64,000 nt of DNA from Microbacterium paraoxydans (GTDB taxonomy: Bacteria; Actinomycetota; Actinomycetes; Actinomycetales; Microbacteriaceae), in the NCBI RefSeq assembly GCF_020524545.1, contig NZ_JAIVLG010000007.1:1-64000 (forward strand). Reading direction: 5' to 3'. Of this stretch, positions 14,737 through 22,632 are shown one piece after another. The notes beneath the pieces are model-generated. The model saw nothing but the letters and a program-made list of their open reading frames with translations, was not told the origin of the DNA and ran no database searches. Position 1 is the first letter of the stretch; every line of letters starts with the position of its first letter. The position numbers and the translations under genes are program-made.

Positions 14737-16332
14737 TCAGAAGACGCGGACGCCCGCCAGGTACGTGGATCTCACCTGCGTCGCGGCGAGGTCTTCGGAG
14801 GACACTGTGACCGGGTCACGATCCACGACGATGAAGTCGGCGAACAGTCCGGGGGCGAGGACGCCCACCTCCCGCTCGCTGAAGAGCTGCCAGGCGGCGT
14901 TCGCGGTGTGCGCGAGGAGCGCCTGATCCCTGGTGATCGGCGAGCCGCCCGGCATCCGGTACCCGCCTCGAGTGGTGCGCGTCTCGGCCACCGCCATGTT
15001 GCGGAAGGGCTCGTTCGGGGTGACCCACCCGTCGTTGTGGAACGTCACGCGGTGTCCAGCCGCGGCGGCAGCCCCCGCATCCGCCCAGGCGCCCCCGTGC
15101 TCCGGGCCGAAGAGATCGTCGACGAGCGCCTCGCCCCAGTAGGTGATGTGGTCGACGAACAGGCTCACCGTGACTCCCAGCGATGCCGCGCGCTCGAACT
15201 GCGCCGGCGTCATGGCGCCGCAGTGCTCGAGCCGGAACCGGTGATCGGTGAGCCCGTGCCGCGCGATGATCTGCGCGTAGACGTCGAGCGTCGCATCGAT
15301 CGCCCGGTCACCGTGCGCATGGCAGGCGAGCTGCCAGCCGGCGGCGGCATAGGGCTCCGCGATGGCCGACAGTTCCTCAGCGGTGTAGTTGGCTTTCCCG
15401 ATGTGGTGCGGCTCGAGGCCGAGCGCACGGGTGGCCGGGGTGTCGAGGTACGGGAAGGATGTGGCGATGTTACCGACCCAGGGCGAGCCGTCCGACCACG
15501 TCTTCACTCCCGTCTGGCGGAAGAACGGATCGTCATCTCCTCGGGAGGAGGGGCTCCCACCGGGGCGGGACATCTCGTACCACCGCAGGCGCACCGGCAT
15601 CGCGCCCTTCGCCCGCAGACCCTCGATGAGCGGATCGAGTCCGGGGTCCCACGACAGGTCGGACACGGTGGTGATGCCACGCGAAGCCAGATCGCGCAGG
15701 TGCGCCGGAAGGATGCGGGGGAGATGTTCCTGTGCCTTCGCAAGCATCGGAGCGACGACCATCTCGACGGCGCCCGCCTCGAAAGCGACGCCGGTGAGCT
15801 CCCCCTCGGCATCACGACCGAACGAGGCGCCGGCCGGATCGGGGGTGTTGCGATCGATGCCTGCGGCGAGCGCGGCAGCGGTGTTGAAGTAGACCGAGTG
15901 TCCGGAGTTGTGGATCACGACGAGGGGAACGTCGCCGGCGAGCTCGTCGAGGAAGCGGAGGTCGGGGTCGGGGAGGCCGCGCTGCAGCAGCGAGTCCCAG
16001 CCGTTCGCGAAGACGGCTTCCCCGTCGGCGTGCGCGACTGCCGTGCGCAGGGCAGCGAGCACGCCCTCAGCCTCCGGAACGACCACGGGCCGCAGGTCGA
16101 CGACCAGGTCGGACAGCAGGATCGCGGCGAACCCGGGATGCCCGTGCGGTTCGATCAGGCCCGGCATGACCCATCCCTCGAGCGGGACCACCTCCGCATC
16201 GGGATGGGCGCGGCGAACCTCCTCTGCCGAGCCGAGGGCAACGATGGTGGCGTCGTCGACCGCCATGGCTTCGATCTGGATGTCGATGCTCGGCGCGAAG
16301 GGGCGGATGCGTCCGGTGAAGACTGTCGTCAT
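14737..16332 (-). CDS. Amidohydrolase family protein (YtcJ-like)
   Basis: A 531-residue metal-dependent hydrolase. The N-terminal MTTVFTGRIRPFAPS leads to the HxH metal motif in GLIEPHGHP. Further histidines are in CHAHGDRAID and RLEHCG, and the late region holds FHNDGWVTPNEPF. The C-terminal GVLAPGLFADFIVVDRDP closes the composite beta-domain. This is the pattern of the YtcJ/AF3-type amidohydrolase-3 group; the physiological substrate is unknown. It is monocistronic; the preceding 120 bp hold the start region of the divergent DUF1801 gene. Confidence 0.87.
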   Translation of the reverse strand: MTTVFTGRIRPFAPSIDIQIEAMAVDDATIVALGSAEEVRRAHPDAEVVPLEGWVMPGLIEPHGHPGFAAILLSDLVVDLRPVVVPEAEGVLAALRTAVAHADGEAVFANGWDSLLQRGLPDPDLRFLDELAGDVPLVVIHNSGHSVYFNTAAALAAGIDRNTPDPAGASFGRDAEGELTGVAFEAGAVEMVVAPMLAKAQEHLPRILPAHLRDLASRGITTVSDLSWDPGLDPLIEGLRAKGAMPVRLRWYEMSRPGGSPSSRGDDDPFFRQTGVKTWSDGSPWVGNIATSFPYLDTPATRALGLEPHHIGKANYTAEELSAIAEPYAAAGWQLACHAHGDRAIDATLDVYAQIIARHGLTDHRFRLEHCGAMTPAQFERAASLGVTVSLFVDHITYWGEALVDDLFGPEHGGAWADAGAAAAAGHRVTFHNDGWVTPNEPFRNMAVAETRTTRGGYRMPGGSPITRDQALLAHTANAAWQLFSEREVGVLAPGLFADFIVVDRDPVTVSSEDLAATQVRSTYLAGVRVF

Positions 16333-16452
16333 GGCGTCAGTCTGGCAGTCGGTCGGGGTGCGGGCGAGGATCGATCAGAAATCGAGAAGCAGGTCCCTTT
16401 CCCTCATCCGTAGTGTGAAAGCAACACCGGCAGCACACCGAGAGGACCGAGG

Positions 16453-16899
16453 ATGGCCGACAAAGAGAAGAACTTCAGCGCCGAAGAACGCGAGGCCATG
16501 CAGGCCGCTGCGAAAGAGGCCCGCACCCGGCGCTCCCGGGCGAAGAAGTCGCCGGAAGAGCTGCGGGCGGCCGGGGAGGCCGACATCACGGAGGCGATCG
16601 AGAAGCTCAACGCCGAGGACCAGGCTCTGGCGAAGAAGCTGCATGCGCTCGTCTCCGAGGTCGCCCCGGAGCTGGTTCCGCGCACGTACTACGGGATGCC
16701 CGCGTGGGGTCGCGACGGGAAGGTGCTCTGCTTCTTCCAGCCCGCGAGCAAGTTCAAGGTGCGCTACGGCACCTTCGGCTTCGAACCGATCTCCAACCTC
16801 GACGACGGCACGGTCTGGCCCACGGCCTACGCCGTGACCGCACTCACCGACGCCGACCTGGAGTTCCTCGCGGAGCGCATCCGCATCGCGATCAGCTGA
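16453..16899 (+). CDS. DUF1801/YdhG-type protein
   Basis: A 148-residue protein. The first 60 residues are Lys/Glu/Ala-rich and probably helical. The C-terminal 85 residues carry the DUF1801 pattern (VPRTYYGMPAWGRDGKVLCFF, then FGFEPISNLDDG), a fold related to iron chaperone/YdhG proteins. GAGGACCGAGG precedes ATG 16453, and a TAGTGT box lies at 16411-16416. Function is not established for the family. It is monocistronic. Confidence 0.8.
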   Translation: MADKEKNFSAEEREAMQAAAKEARTRRSRAKKSPEELRAAGEADITEAIEKLNAEDQALAKKLHALVSEVAPELVPRTYYGMPAWGRDGKVLCFFQPASKFKVRYGTFGFEPISNLDDGTVWPTAYAVTALTDADLEFLAERIRIAIS

Positions 16900-16938
16900 C
16901 CGTCGACCCGGCGGCGGTCGAGCAGTAGCGTGGATGTC

Positions 16939-18063
16939 GTGAGCACCCTCCCCTTCCCCGCCTCCGTCTATTCCGCCCGCCTCAGCCGCGCGGCCGCCCT
17001 CTCTGCCGACGCGGGGCTCGACGCCATCGTGGTCGGCCCCGGGCCGGATCTGCAGTACCTGGTGGGTGTGGAAGGCGACACGATCGAGCGGCTGACGGCG
17101 CTCGTGATCGTCCCCGGCGCGACGCCGACCGTCGTGGTGCCGCGGATGGAGCTTGCCAAGGTGCGCAGCACAGCGGTCGGCGAGCTGGGTCTCGCGGTCG
17201 CCGACTGGGTCGATGGGGAAGACCCCTACGCGCTGGTGACCGCCGCGGTGGGCGATGCCGCCCGCGTGGGCGTCTCCGATGCGCTGCCCGCACTGCACGT
17301 CATCCCCCTCGGCGATCGTCTCGGCGTGCCCCTCGAGCTCGCCACTCCGGTGCTCCGAGAGGGCCGGATGATCAAGGACGCCGAGGAGATCGCCGAGCTG
17401 CGTCGGGCCGGGGAAGCCATCGACGCGGTGCACCGCCGCGTGCACGAGTGGCTTCGGGCAGGACGCACCGAGCGCGAGGTGGCGGCCGACATCGCCGAGG
17501 CCATCGTCGCCGAGGGACACCGCACCGTCGAGTTCGTGATCGTCGGATCCGGTCCCAACGGCGCGGATCCGCATCACGAGGTCTCGGATCGGGTCATCGA
17601 AGAGGGCGACGTCGTCGTGGTCGACATCGGCGGTGCGGTCCCGAGCGGATACAACTCCGACAGCACGAGGACCTATGTCGTGGGGTCCCCCGACCCGACG
17701 GCTGCCGAACGGATCGCCGTGCTCGTGCGAGCGCAGCAAGCAGCGGTCGACGCCGTCCGTCCCGGTGCCACCGCGGCCGACGTGGATGCCGCCGCTCGGA
17801 GCGTGCTCACCGATGCCGGGGTGGGGGAGGCGTTCCTGCACCGCACCGGCCACGGCATCGGCGTCTCCGTACACGAGGAACCGTACATCGCTCCGGGCAA
17901 CGACCTGGTGCTGCGCGAGGGTATGGCGTTCAGCATCGAACCCGGCATCTACTTCGCCGACGAGTGGGGTGCCCGTATCGAGGACATCGTCGTCGTCACG
18001 GCCGACGGCGGTCAGCGGCTCAACGTCGCGCCCCACGAATTGACTGCGGTCGGCCTCCGCTGA
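16939..18063 (+). CDS. M24-family Xaa-Pro peptidase
   Basis: About 374 residues: an N-terminal creatinase-like domain and a C-terminal pita-bread catalytic domain. Metal ligands are visible in VVVDIGGAVPSGYNSDSTRT (two Asp), RTGHGIGVSVHEEPYI (His), SIEPGIYF (Glu) and GARIEDIVVV (Glu). It likely cleaves N-terminal residues preceding proline from peptides. I place the start at GTG 16939 because TAGCGT at 16926-16931 lies 7 nt upstream, the leaderless spacing seen elsewhere here; an in-frame GTG at 16930 is the alternative. Confidence 0.88.
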   Translation: MSTLPFPASVYSARLSRAAALSADAGLDAIVVGPGPDLQYLVGVEGDTIERLTALVIVPGATPTVVVPRMELAKVRSTAVGELGLAVADWVDGEDPYALVTAAVGDAARVGVSDALPALHVIPLGDRLGVPLELATPVLREGRMIKDAEEIAELRRAGEAIDAVHRRVHEWLRAGRTEREVAADIAEAIVAEGHRTVEFVIVGSGPNGADPHHEVSDRVIEEGDVVVVDIGGAVPSGYNSDSTRTYVVGSPDPTAAERIAVLVRAQQAAVDAVRPGATAADVDAAARSVLTDAGVGEAFLHRTGHGIGVSVHEEPYIAPGNDLVLREGMAFSIEPGIYFADEWGARIEDIVVVTADGGQRLNVAPHELTAVGLR

Positions 18064-18109
18064 CGTCGCGCTGACTGAGCGCGAGCACTCCCCGCGATAC
18101 GATCGGCGC

Positions 18110-18502
18110 ATGCGTCGCCGCCGCAGGGTCTCCTCCGCCACCGCCTCACCGGCGACCAGGGCGCGCTACGCGAAACGGCGCCAGAAGCGACTCGCCCGCG
18201 TCGACAACGACCTGACCGACGAGCAATGGCACGACCTGATGGACGCCTGGGGCGGCTGCGCCTACTGCGGGGGTGAAGGGGCGGCCCTGCAGCGCGACTG
18301 CATCCAGCCCGTGTCACGCGGCGGTCGCTACACACTCGAGAACGTCGTGCCGGCCTGCGCGTCCTGCAATGCCAGCAAGCACAACGACGAGGTCACCGGC
18401 TGGCTGCGACGCAAGAAGCTCGACGAGCGGACCTTCCTCGTCCGTCACGCGACCATCCTGCACGCGCTGCGACCCTCCCCGGACGGCTCCGCCCTTGCCT
18501 AG
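18110..18502 (+). CDS. HNH-type nuclease-fold protein
   Basis: A 130-residue protein with a highly basic N-terminus and a zinc-ribbon HNH fold. C50/C53 (CAYC) and C83/C86 (CASC) are the zinc ligands, the SRGGRYTLENVVPAC strand pair follows, and N87 and H91 are in CNASKHND. The position normally holding the catalytic HNH histidine reads RDC (D63-C64) instead of DH, so activity is uncertain. TACGAT at 18098-18103 lies 6 nt before ATG 18110, implying a leaderless mRNA. It could be a DNA nuclease or a repurposed nucleic-acid binder. Confidence 0.8.
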   Translation: MRRRRRVSSATASPATRARYAKRRQKRLARVDNDLTDEQWHDLMDAWGGCAYCGGEGAALQRDCIQPVSRGGRYTLENVVPACASCNASKHNDEVTGWLRRKKLDERTFLVRHATILHALRPSPDGSALA

Positions 18503-18518
18503 TCACTAGTCTCGACTC

Positions 18519-18965
18519 ATGACGACGATCGCTCCCCTCACCGCCGCGGACCAGCCCGAATGGCTCGCTCTCTGGCGCGGGTATCTCGCCTTCTACGAGG
18601 CCGACCTCGACGAGACGGTCACCGCCTCCACCTTCGAGCGACTGGTCGACCCTGACGGCGGTATTCACGGGGCCATCGCCCGCGACGAGACGGGGGCGGC
18701 CGTGGGCATCGTGCACTGGTTGACGCATGCCGCCACGTGGACGACCACCGACTACTGCTACCTCGAAGACCTGTTCGTCGCGCCCGACGTCCGCGGCGGC
18801 GGTGTGGGGCGGGCACTGATCGCGCATGTGCGCGCATGGGCCGAGGAGCACGGCTCGGCGAAGGTCTACTGGCTGACCGCCGAGTCGAACGCCACCGCGC
18901 GTGGCCTCTACGATCGCGTCGCCTCCCGATCCGGGATGATCCACTACCAGATCGGTCTCTCCTGA
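18519..18965 (+). CDS. GNAT-family N-acetyltransferase
   Basis: A 148-residue acetyl-CoA-dependent acyltransferase. Motif A is visible as LEDLFVAPDVRGGGVGRALI, the pyrophosphate-binding loop (RGGGVG), and the C-terminal part VYWLTAESNATARGLYDRV is motif B. The substrate is unknown. TAGTCT at 18507-18512 lies 6 nt upstream of ATG 18519, so the transcript is probably leaderless. It is followed by the VOC gene 18 nt away in the same direction. Confidence 0.88.
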   Translation: MTTIAPLTAADQPEWLALWRGYLAFYEADLDETVTASTFERLVDPDGGIHGAIARDETGAAVGIVHWLTHAATWTTTDYCYLEDLFVAPDVRGGGVGRALIAHVRAWAEEHGSAKVYWLTAESNATARGLYDRVASRSGMIHYQIGLS

Positions 18966-18983
18966 CACTGCGAAGATGAGGGC

Positions 18984-19337
18984 ATGCGCGTCGAGAGAGT
19001 GGTCCCCAACCTCACCGTGAGCGATCTCCGTTCCGCGGTCGCCGAACATTCGGCGGCGCTCGGGCTGAGGATTCTGATGGACCACGGGTGGATCGTGACC
19101 CTCGGAGACGATGACGGGCATCAGCTCAGTCTGATGACCCGAGACGCCTCGGCACCTATCAATCCAGACATCTCGGTGTTCGTCGATGACGTCGAGTCCG
19201 CCCTCGCCCGCGTCGAAGCGATGGGCTTGGCGATCGTGCATCCGCTGACCGACGAACGCTGGGGAGTCACCCGGTTCTTCTATCGAGCGTCTGACGGCCG
19301 CGTCGTCAACGTCGGGACTCACACCGACCGCGAATGA
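18984..19337 (+). CDS. VOC-superfamily (glyoxalase-like) protein
   Basis: A 117-residue single-domain member of the vicinal oxygen chelate fold: MRVERVVPNLTVSDLRSAV opens the first beta-alpha-beta-beta-beta module, and FVDDVESALARVEAMGLAIV followed by TRFFYRASDGRVVNVGTH makes the second. Such small members include antibiotic-binding proteins and lyases; the substrate cannot be told. It may share a transcript with the GNAT gene just upstream. Confidence 0.82.
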   Translation: MRVERVVPNLTVSDLRSAVAEHSAALGLRILMDHGWIVTLGDDDGHQLSLMTRDASAPINPDISVFVDDVESALARVEAMGLAIVHPLTDERWGVTRFFYRASDGRVVNVGTHTDRE

Positions 19338-19372
19338 CGGAGTGCGGATCGGGCATTCCGATCACGTTCCGT

Positions 19373-20284
19373 TCAGGACGGCATTCCCCCACGGGGCTCG
19401 GCCCACTGCGACGGGATCTTCTCCCGTGATGCACGCCGCTCGTCACGCTCGGTGATCAGCATGGTCCGTCGGAGCTGCGCGAGCACCGCACCGTGCGCTT
19501 CCCGCAACGCCTGGCGTTCATCGTCACCCAGCGCGGTGATCACGTCACGCGAGGTGCCCTTCCACCATTCATCGAGCGCGTCGAACAGAGTCGGCTCGTC
19601 ACGAGGATCCACGAGCCCGGAGACGATGAGGTTCTTCCCGCCCGCGGGACGCGACTTCGCTGACGACACACCGATGCGCCAGAGCACGAGGGCGGCGATG
19701 CCGGATGCACCGAACATGATCAGGCCGAGAACCACCGAGTGCGGCTCGTGCCTGTCGACCTCACCGAGGCGGAAGACCACGACCCCGGCCCCGAAGAGCA
19801 GCCACAGACTGCCCAGGAACATCGCCGCGCGAGCGGACGCGTGCGAGCCCCAGATCTCGCCGGACCGCCGCTTGCGCTCGAGTGCCCAGAGCATCGCGAC
19901 GCTGAGGACCGACAGCGTGCCCGCGAGCAGCATCCCGTCGTTCAGCGCCAGGGCTGTCCTGCCCGTGCGGGAGATCGCGACCAGCGCAACCGCAAGCATG
20001 CCAAGCACGATCGCCCCGACGAACAGCACCCGGAGCACGAGCCGGCTCCGATGCACCGACTGGGCTGTGGGCGCCTGGGCCGTGCGAAGTGACTCGCTTC
20101 GACGAGCACCGTTCACGCGTTCGACGACGTCGCGACGATGCGCCTCATGCGCATCACGCAGTGCCGGATGCACCGCGAACAGTGCGACGCGCCAGGAGTC
20201 GGCGACAGCCTGTTCGCGGCTTCGATAGTCAGCGTCACCGACCAACTCATCGATCCGATCGAGTGCTCTGCGTTTCACGGCCAC
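19373..20284 (-). CDS. Uncharacterised multi-pass membrane protein
   Basis: A 303-residue protein with a hydrophilic N-terminal region (about 1-80), a central block of four hydrophobic segments (near 83-105, 115-135, 150-172 and 180-203) and a hydrophilic, charged C-terminal region of about 90 residues (RDEPTLFDALDEWWKG...). I do not recognise a family. GTG 20284 is preceded 6 nt away by TAGGCT (20291-20296 on the minus strand), a leaderless promoter. It is adjacent to the lower-GC island but has host-like composition. Confidence 0.7.
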   Translation of the reverse strand: MAVKRRALDRIDELVGDADYRSREQAVADSWRVALFAVHPALRDAHEAHRRDVVERVNGARRSESLRTAQAPTAQSVHRSRLVLRVLFVGAIVLGMLAVALVAISRTGRTALALNDGMLLAGTLSVLSVAMLWALERKRRSGEIWGSHASARAAMFLGSLWLLFGAGVVVFRLGEVDRHEPHSVVLGLIMFGASGIAALVLWRIGVSSAKSRPAGGKNLIVSGLVDPRDEPTLFDALDEWWKGTSRDVITALGDDERQALREAHGAVLAQLRRTMLITERDERRASREKIPSQWAEPRGGMPS

Positions 20285-20301
20285 CTCGACAGCCTAAGTC
20301 G

Positions 20302-20577
20302 ATGGCCACCGGTGTAGGTGGCGGTGCGTATACAGGTGTCGGAGGTGGCGCATACACGGGAGTAGGCGGCGGGGCCTACACCGGAGTAGGGGGAGGCTTG
20401 TACACAGGCCCGGGCGGCGGCTGCTACACGGGACCTGGCGGCGGGGCTTGTTCCGGCGCTTCCAGCCCGGCGCTGCGGAGGAACTGGCCGCCGATCCCGA
20501 TCCTGTTGGCTTACCTGCGGCAACGTGGATTGTCCTACCAAGCTCAACTAATAGCGAAGGTGTACAGGCTGAACTAA
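20302..20577 (+). CDS. Gly/Tyr octapeptide-repeat mini-protein (YTGVGGGA repeats)
   Basis: A 91-residue protein of unknown function. The first 50 residues are about six repeats of the octapeptide AYTGVGGG, with later units LYTGPGGG, CYTGPGGG and ACSG. The remaining 40 residues form a different, probably helical tail (RRNWPPIPILLAYLRQRGLS, then YQAQLIAKVYRLN). The 24-bp DNA units differ mainly at synonymous positions (ACA/ACG/ACC, GGT/GGA/GGC, GTC/GTA), so the protein repeat is what is conserved. I recall similar YTGPGGG-repeat proteins in distant bacteria but cannot verify it. No Shine-Dalgarno sequence or leaderless box is visible before ATG 20302, and the frame extends upstream over the antisense gene, so the start is uncertain. 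Confidence 0.7.
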   Translation: MATGVGGGAYTGVGGGAYTGVGGGAYTGVGGGLYTGPGGGCYTGPGGGACSGASSPALRRNWPPIPILLAYLRQRGLSYQAQLIAKVYRLN

Positions 20578-20686
20578 CGTCGCCGGAGCGCGACCTGACA
20601 CCTGCGAAGGTGAGTAGCTCTGAGGTGCCACGCGTCTTGCAGATCGAGGGAAGACGGGCGGGGAAGTGCCTGCCACCGGCATTGAC

Positions 20687-21979
20687 TCAGGCTCCGGCCC
20701 GACCCTCACGAAGGCGCTTCGTCACCAGCTCTTCGGGAACGCCGAGTTCGGCGGCGAGCCAGCATCGGACGAGCATGAGCCCTTCCCTTCCCCTCGCCCA
20801 GGCGTCGCGCGCGTCCGTGAGCGGATTGTCGGCGTGCTTCACACCCTTGTACGCCTTGTTGAACGCCGCGCACCACGCGCTGCCGGTGCCGGACTCGCCG
20901 ACCACGGCGGCCGGCTCGTAGCCCAATGCTTCGAAGATGCGCGCGAGGGTGGCTTCGTAGTTGCCTGTGACCTTCTTGTCGGGGTTAGCTCGCTTGGCTA
21001 TCGCATATCCGAGGGCTTCGAGGGCGACTGCAACCTGGAGCAGTCGTGACTCGACGGGAAGAGCGTGATCGAACAGCGCGCTCATCGCGATCCAGGTCGG
21101 GCGCGACCAGTACTCGTACTCGGACAGCCACGTCGCGACCCGACCGGCGTCCGCCTCATCAAGGTAGAACAGCGGCTCGTCGCGCTCCTCCAGTGCGAAG
21201 TCGGGATCAGCTTTCCGACCGAAGCTCGGTTGGTACGCGTCGCGCCAGTAGCGGCGCTCGTCTGTCGGTGGACGTTCTTGATCATCCTCACGCATGACGG
21301 AAATCAGCCGGGATGCGCATGGTCGCCCGTAGGCCAGGCACATCAGGTCCTGCATCATCCGATGCGCTTGCTGATGGGTGTTCCAGTCCACCAGCTCAGC
21401 ACTGCGTGTGCGCACCAGGAGCGCGGTTGAGATCGTGAAGACTCCGCCCTTGGCTGTGTGGTTATGCCGGTAAGAGGTCTCAAGCTGTAGGTCGAGGGGA
21501 CCCCCAAGCGGCACGGCGTCGAGGTTCTTCGCTACCAGAGAGACGCCTTCGAGGCGCTCACGCTTCTCGTCGAACAGGAGCTTGGTGGAGACCGGGACGC
21601 GCTTGGCCCACTTCGCCAAGCCGTTGATCTCTGAGGTCATCCCGTTCACGCCCACATAGTCGACGTCATGTGCGCCAGTGTGGATCACCCGCTGGTATCG
21701 GATGCGCTCGACTGAGTGCGCCAGGGTTGAGGCGGATGCGCCAAGCAGGTGAGCCTGGGTAAGCGTCAGCCATCCATCACTGTCGCGAAGAACTAGAGGG
21801 TCCGGGGCCTTCCGGTCATCGTCGTTCAGGCTGAACGCGTCAGAGAAGTCCAAGGCGCGCGGCCAGCTAACGATCACACCCTGGTCATCGAGTTCAGCGA
21901 CGATGACCTCGTCCTCACCGGAGTCGCCCGATCGGGTATGAGCGATCCGAACAACCCCGGGTTCCAACTTCGTCGCCAT
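20687..21979 (-). CDS. ApeA-like protein with C-terminal HEPN-type domain (candidate anti-phage)
   Basis: A 430-residue protein. The N-terminal half has the beta-rich pattern of ApeA N-terminal domains (GVVRIAHTRSG, a DGWLTLTQAHLLG segment, then QDLMCLAYGRP). The C-terminal 150 residues are helical, with ESRLLQVAVALEALG and AFNKAYKGVKHADN resembling the HEPN domain of ApeA-type abortive-infection RNases. A canonical R-x4-6-H motif is not clear: Lys stands where Arg is expected before His. ATG 21979 is preceded by GGTGGAG; an in-frame ATG at 22111 would add 44 residues without obvious similarity. It is visibly less GC-rich than its neighbours, suggesting transfer. The family call is from memory and moderate. 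Confidence 0.55.
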   Translation of the reverse strand: MATKLEPGVVRIAHTRSGDSGEDEVIVAELDDQGVIVSWPRALDFSDAFSLNDDDRKAPDPLVLRDSDGWLTLTQAHLLGASASTLAHSVERIRYQRVIHTGAHDVDYVGVNGMTSEINGLAKWAKRVPVSTKLLFDEKRERLEGVSLVAKNLDAVPLGGPLDLQLETSYRHNHTAKGGVFTISTALLVRTRSAELVDWNTHQQAHRMMQDLMCLAYGRPCASRLISVMREDDQERPPTDERRYWRDAYQPSFGRKADPDFALEERDEPLFYLDEADAGRVATWLSEYEYWSRPTWIAMSALFDHALPVESRLLQVAVALEALGYAIAKRANPDKKVTGNYEATLARIFEALGYEPAAVVGESGTGSAWCAAFNKAYKGVKHADNPLTDARDAWARGREGLMLVRCWLAAELGVPEELVTKRLREGRAGA

Positions 21980-22155
21980 CACTCCACCGCCGATGTCCAG
22001 TTGCCGCCGCGTCCCGTCCAAGTCTCTCGGAAGTCCAACGTTGTGCCACCTCACACGCCGATCCACAACGCCCGAACTACAGCGCACACACGGCAAATCC
22101 TCGATCTGCAAGAGGCGTGGCAGCTCTTTCGGCAGTTGAGGCCGCCAAGTTCGGG

Positions 22156-22569
22156 TCAGCCGACGCGCGCTAAGAGCGCGAGCAACGTGGACCGTTCCTC
22201 CGCGCTCAGCTTCGCGAACACTTCTTCCTGGATGCTCGCCATGACGCGACTAAGGCGACCAGTGGCCTGCTGGCCCGCGACGGTCAAGGAGACCAGCATT
22301 CGACGCCCATGTCCTGGGTCTTTGACGCGGGAGACGAGCCCCGGTTCTTCGAGTGCTCGCACGGTGTGAGTTACGTCGCGCGGGTCGAGCGAGGCTGCTT
22401 CGGCCAGCTCAGTCTGACTCATCTGACCGTGTTCAACTAGAGCGGCAAGACACCGATACCCGTAGCCGCTGACTCCGGCTTCGGCGAGGCGCAGATGGAG
22501 CGTCTGGTGCGAGCGGGTCGCGGCGGAACTGAGGACCCAGGTGGGAAGCACAGCGAGAGATTCAAGCAT
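22156..22569 (-). CDS. MarR-family transcriptional regulator
   Basis: A 137-residue winged-helix regulator. The recognition region MSQTELAEAASLDPRDVTHT is followed by the wing LVSRVKDPGHGRRMLVSLTV, which has the conserved DxRxR-like basic tip (Asp, Arg-Arg). N- and C-terminal helices would form the dimer interface. It is divergent from a second, smaller winged-helix gene across a 63-bp gap that contains two palindromes, so autorepression is likely. The ligand is unknown. Confidence 0.87.
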   Translation of the reverse strand: MLESLAVLPTWVLSSAATRSHQTLHLRLAEAGVSGYGYRCLAALVEHGQMSQTELAEAASLDPRDVTHTVRALEEPGLVSRVKDPGHGRRMLVSLTVAGQQATGRLSRVMASIQEEVFAKLSAEERSTLLALLARVG

Positions 22570-22574
22570 GACTA

Positions 22575-22628
22575 TTGCCCTCTCTTGGTGTCACCAATAT
22601 AGTCTTGGTACTACCAAGATACAGGAGA
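22575..22628 (+). promoter_or_regulatory. Divergent promoter region with two MarR-type operators
   Basis: Palindromes TTGGTG-T-CACCAA (22585-22597) and CTTGGTA-C-TACCAAG (22604-22618) share the TTGGT/ACCAA half-site and have centres 20 bp apart, two helical turns. They overlap a rightward promoter, -35 TTGCCC (22575-22580), 17-bp spacer and -10 TATAGT (22598-22603). AGGAGAA at 22622-22628 is the ribosome-binding site for the gene at 22633. Confidence 0.75.
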
Positions 22629-22632
22629 ACCG

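Noticed and set aside
20089..20301. Longer N-terminus for the repeat protein (start at 20089)
   Set aside because: The extension lies antisense within the 303-aa membrane protein gene, is Arg-rich and shows no repeat; it is a shadow of that gene.
20302..20460. 24-bp tandem units taken as a CRISPR or simple minisatellite
   Set aside because: Units are contiguous with no spacers and differ mainly at synonymous codon positions, which fits a repeat protein and not a CRISPR array or recent VNTR.
21980..22111. Upstream start for the ApeA-like protein at 22111
   Set aside because: The extra 44 residues are Cys/Arg-rich without family pattern, whereas ATG 21979 has a good GGTGGAG site; kept only as an alternative.
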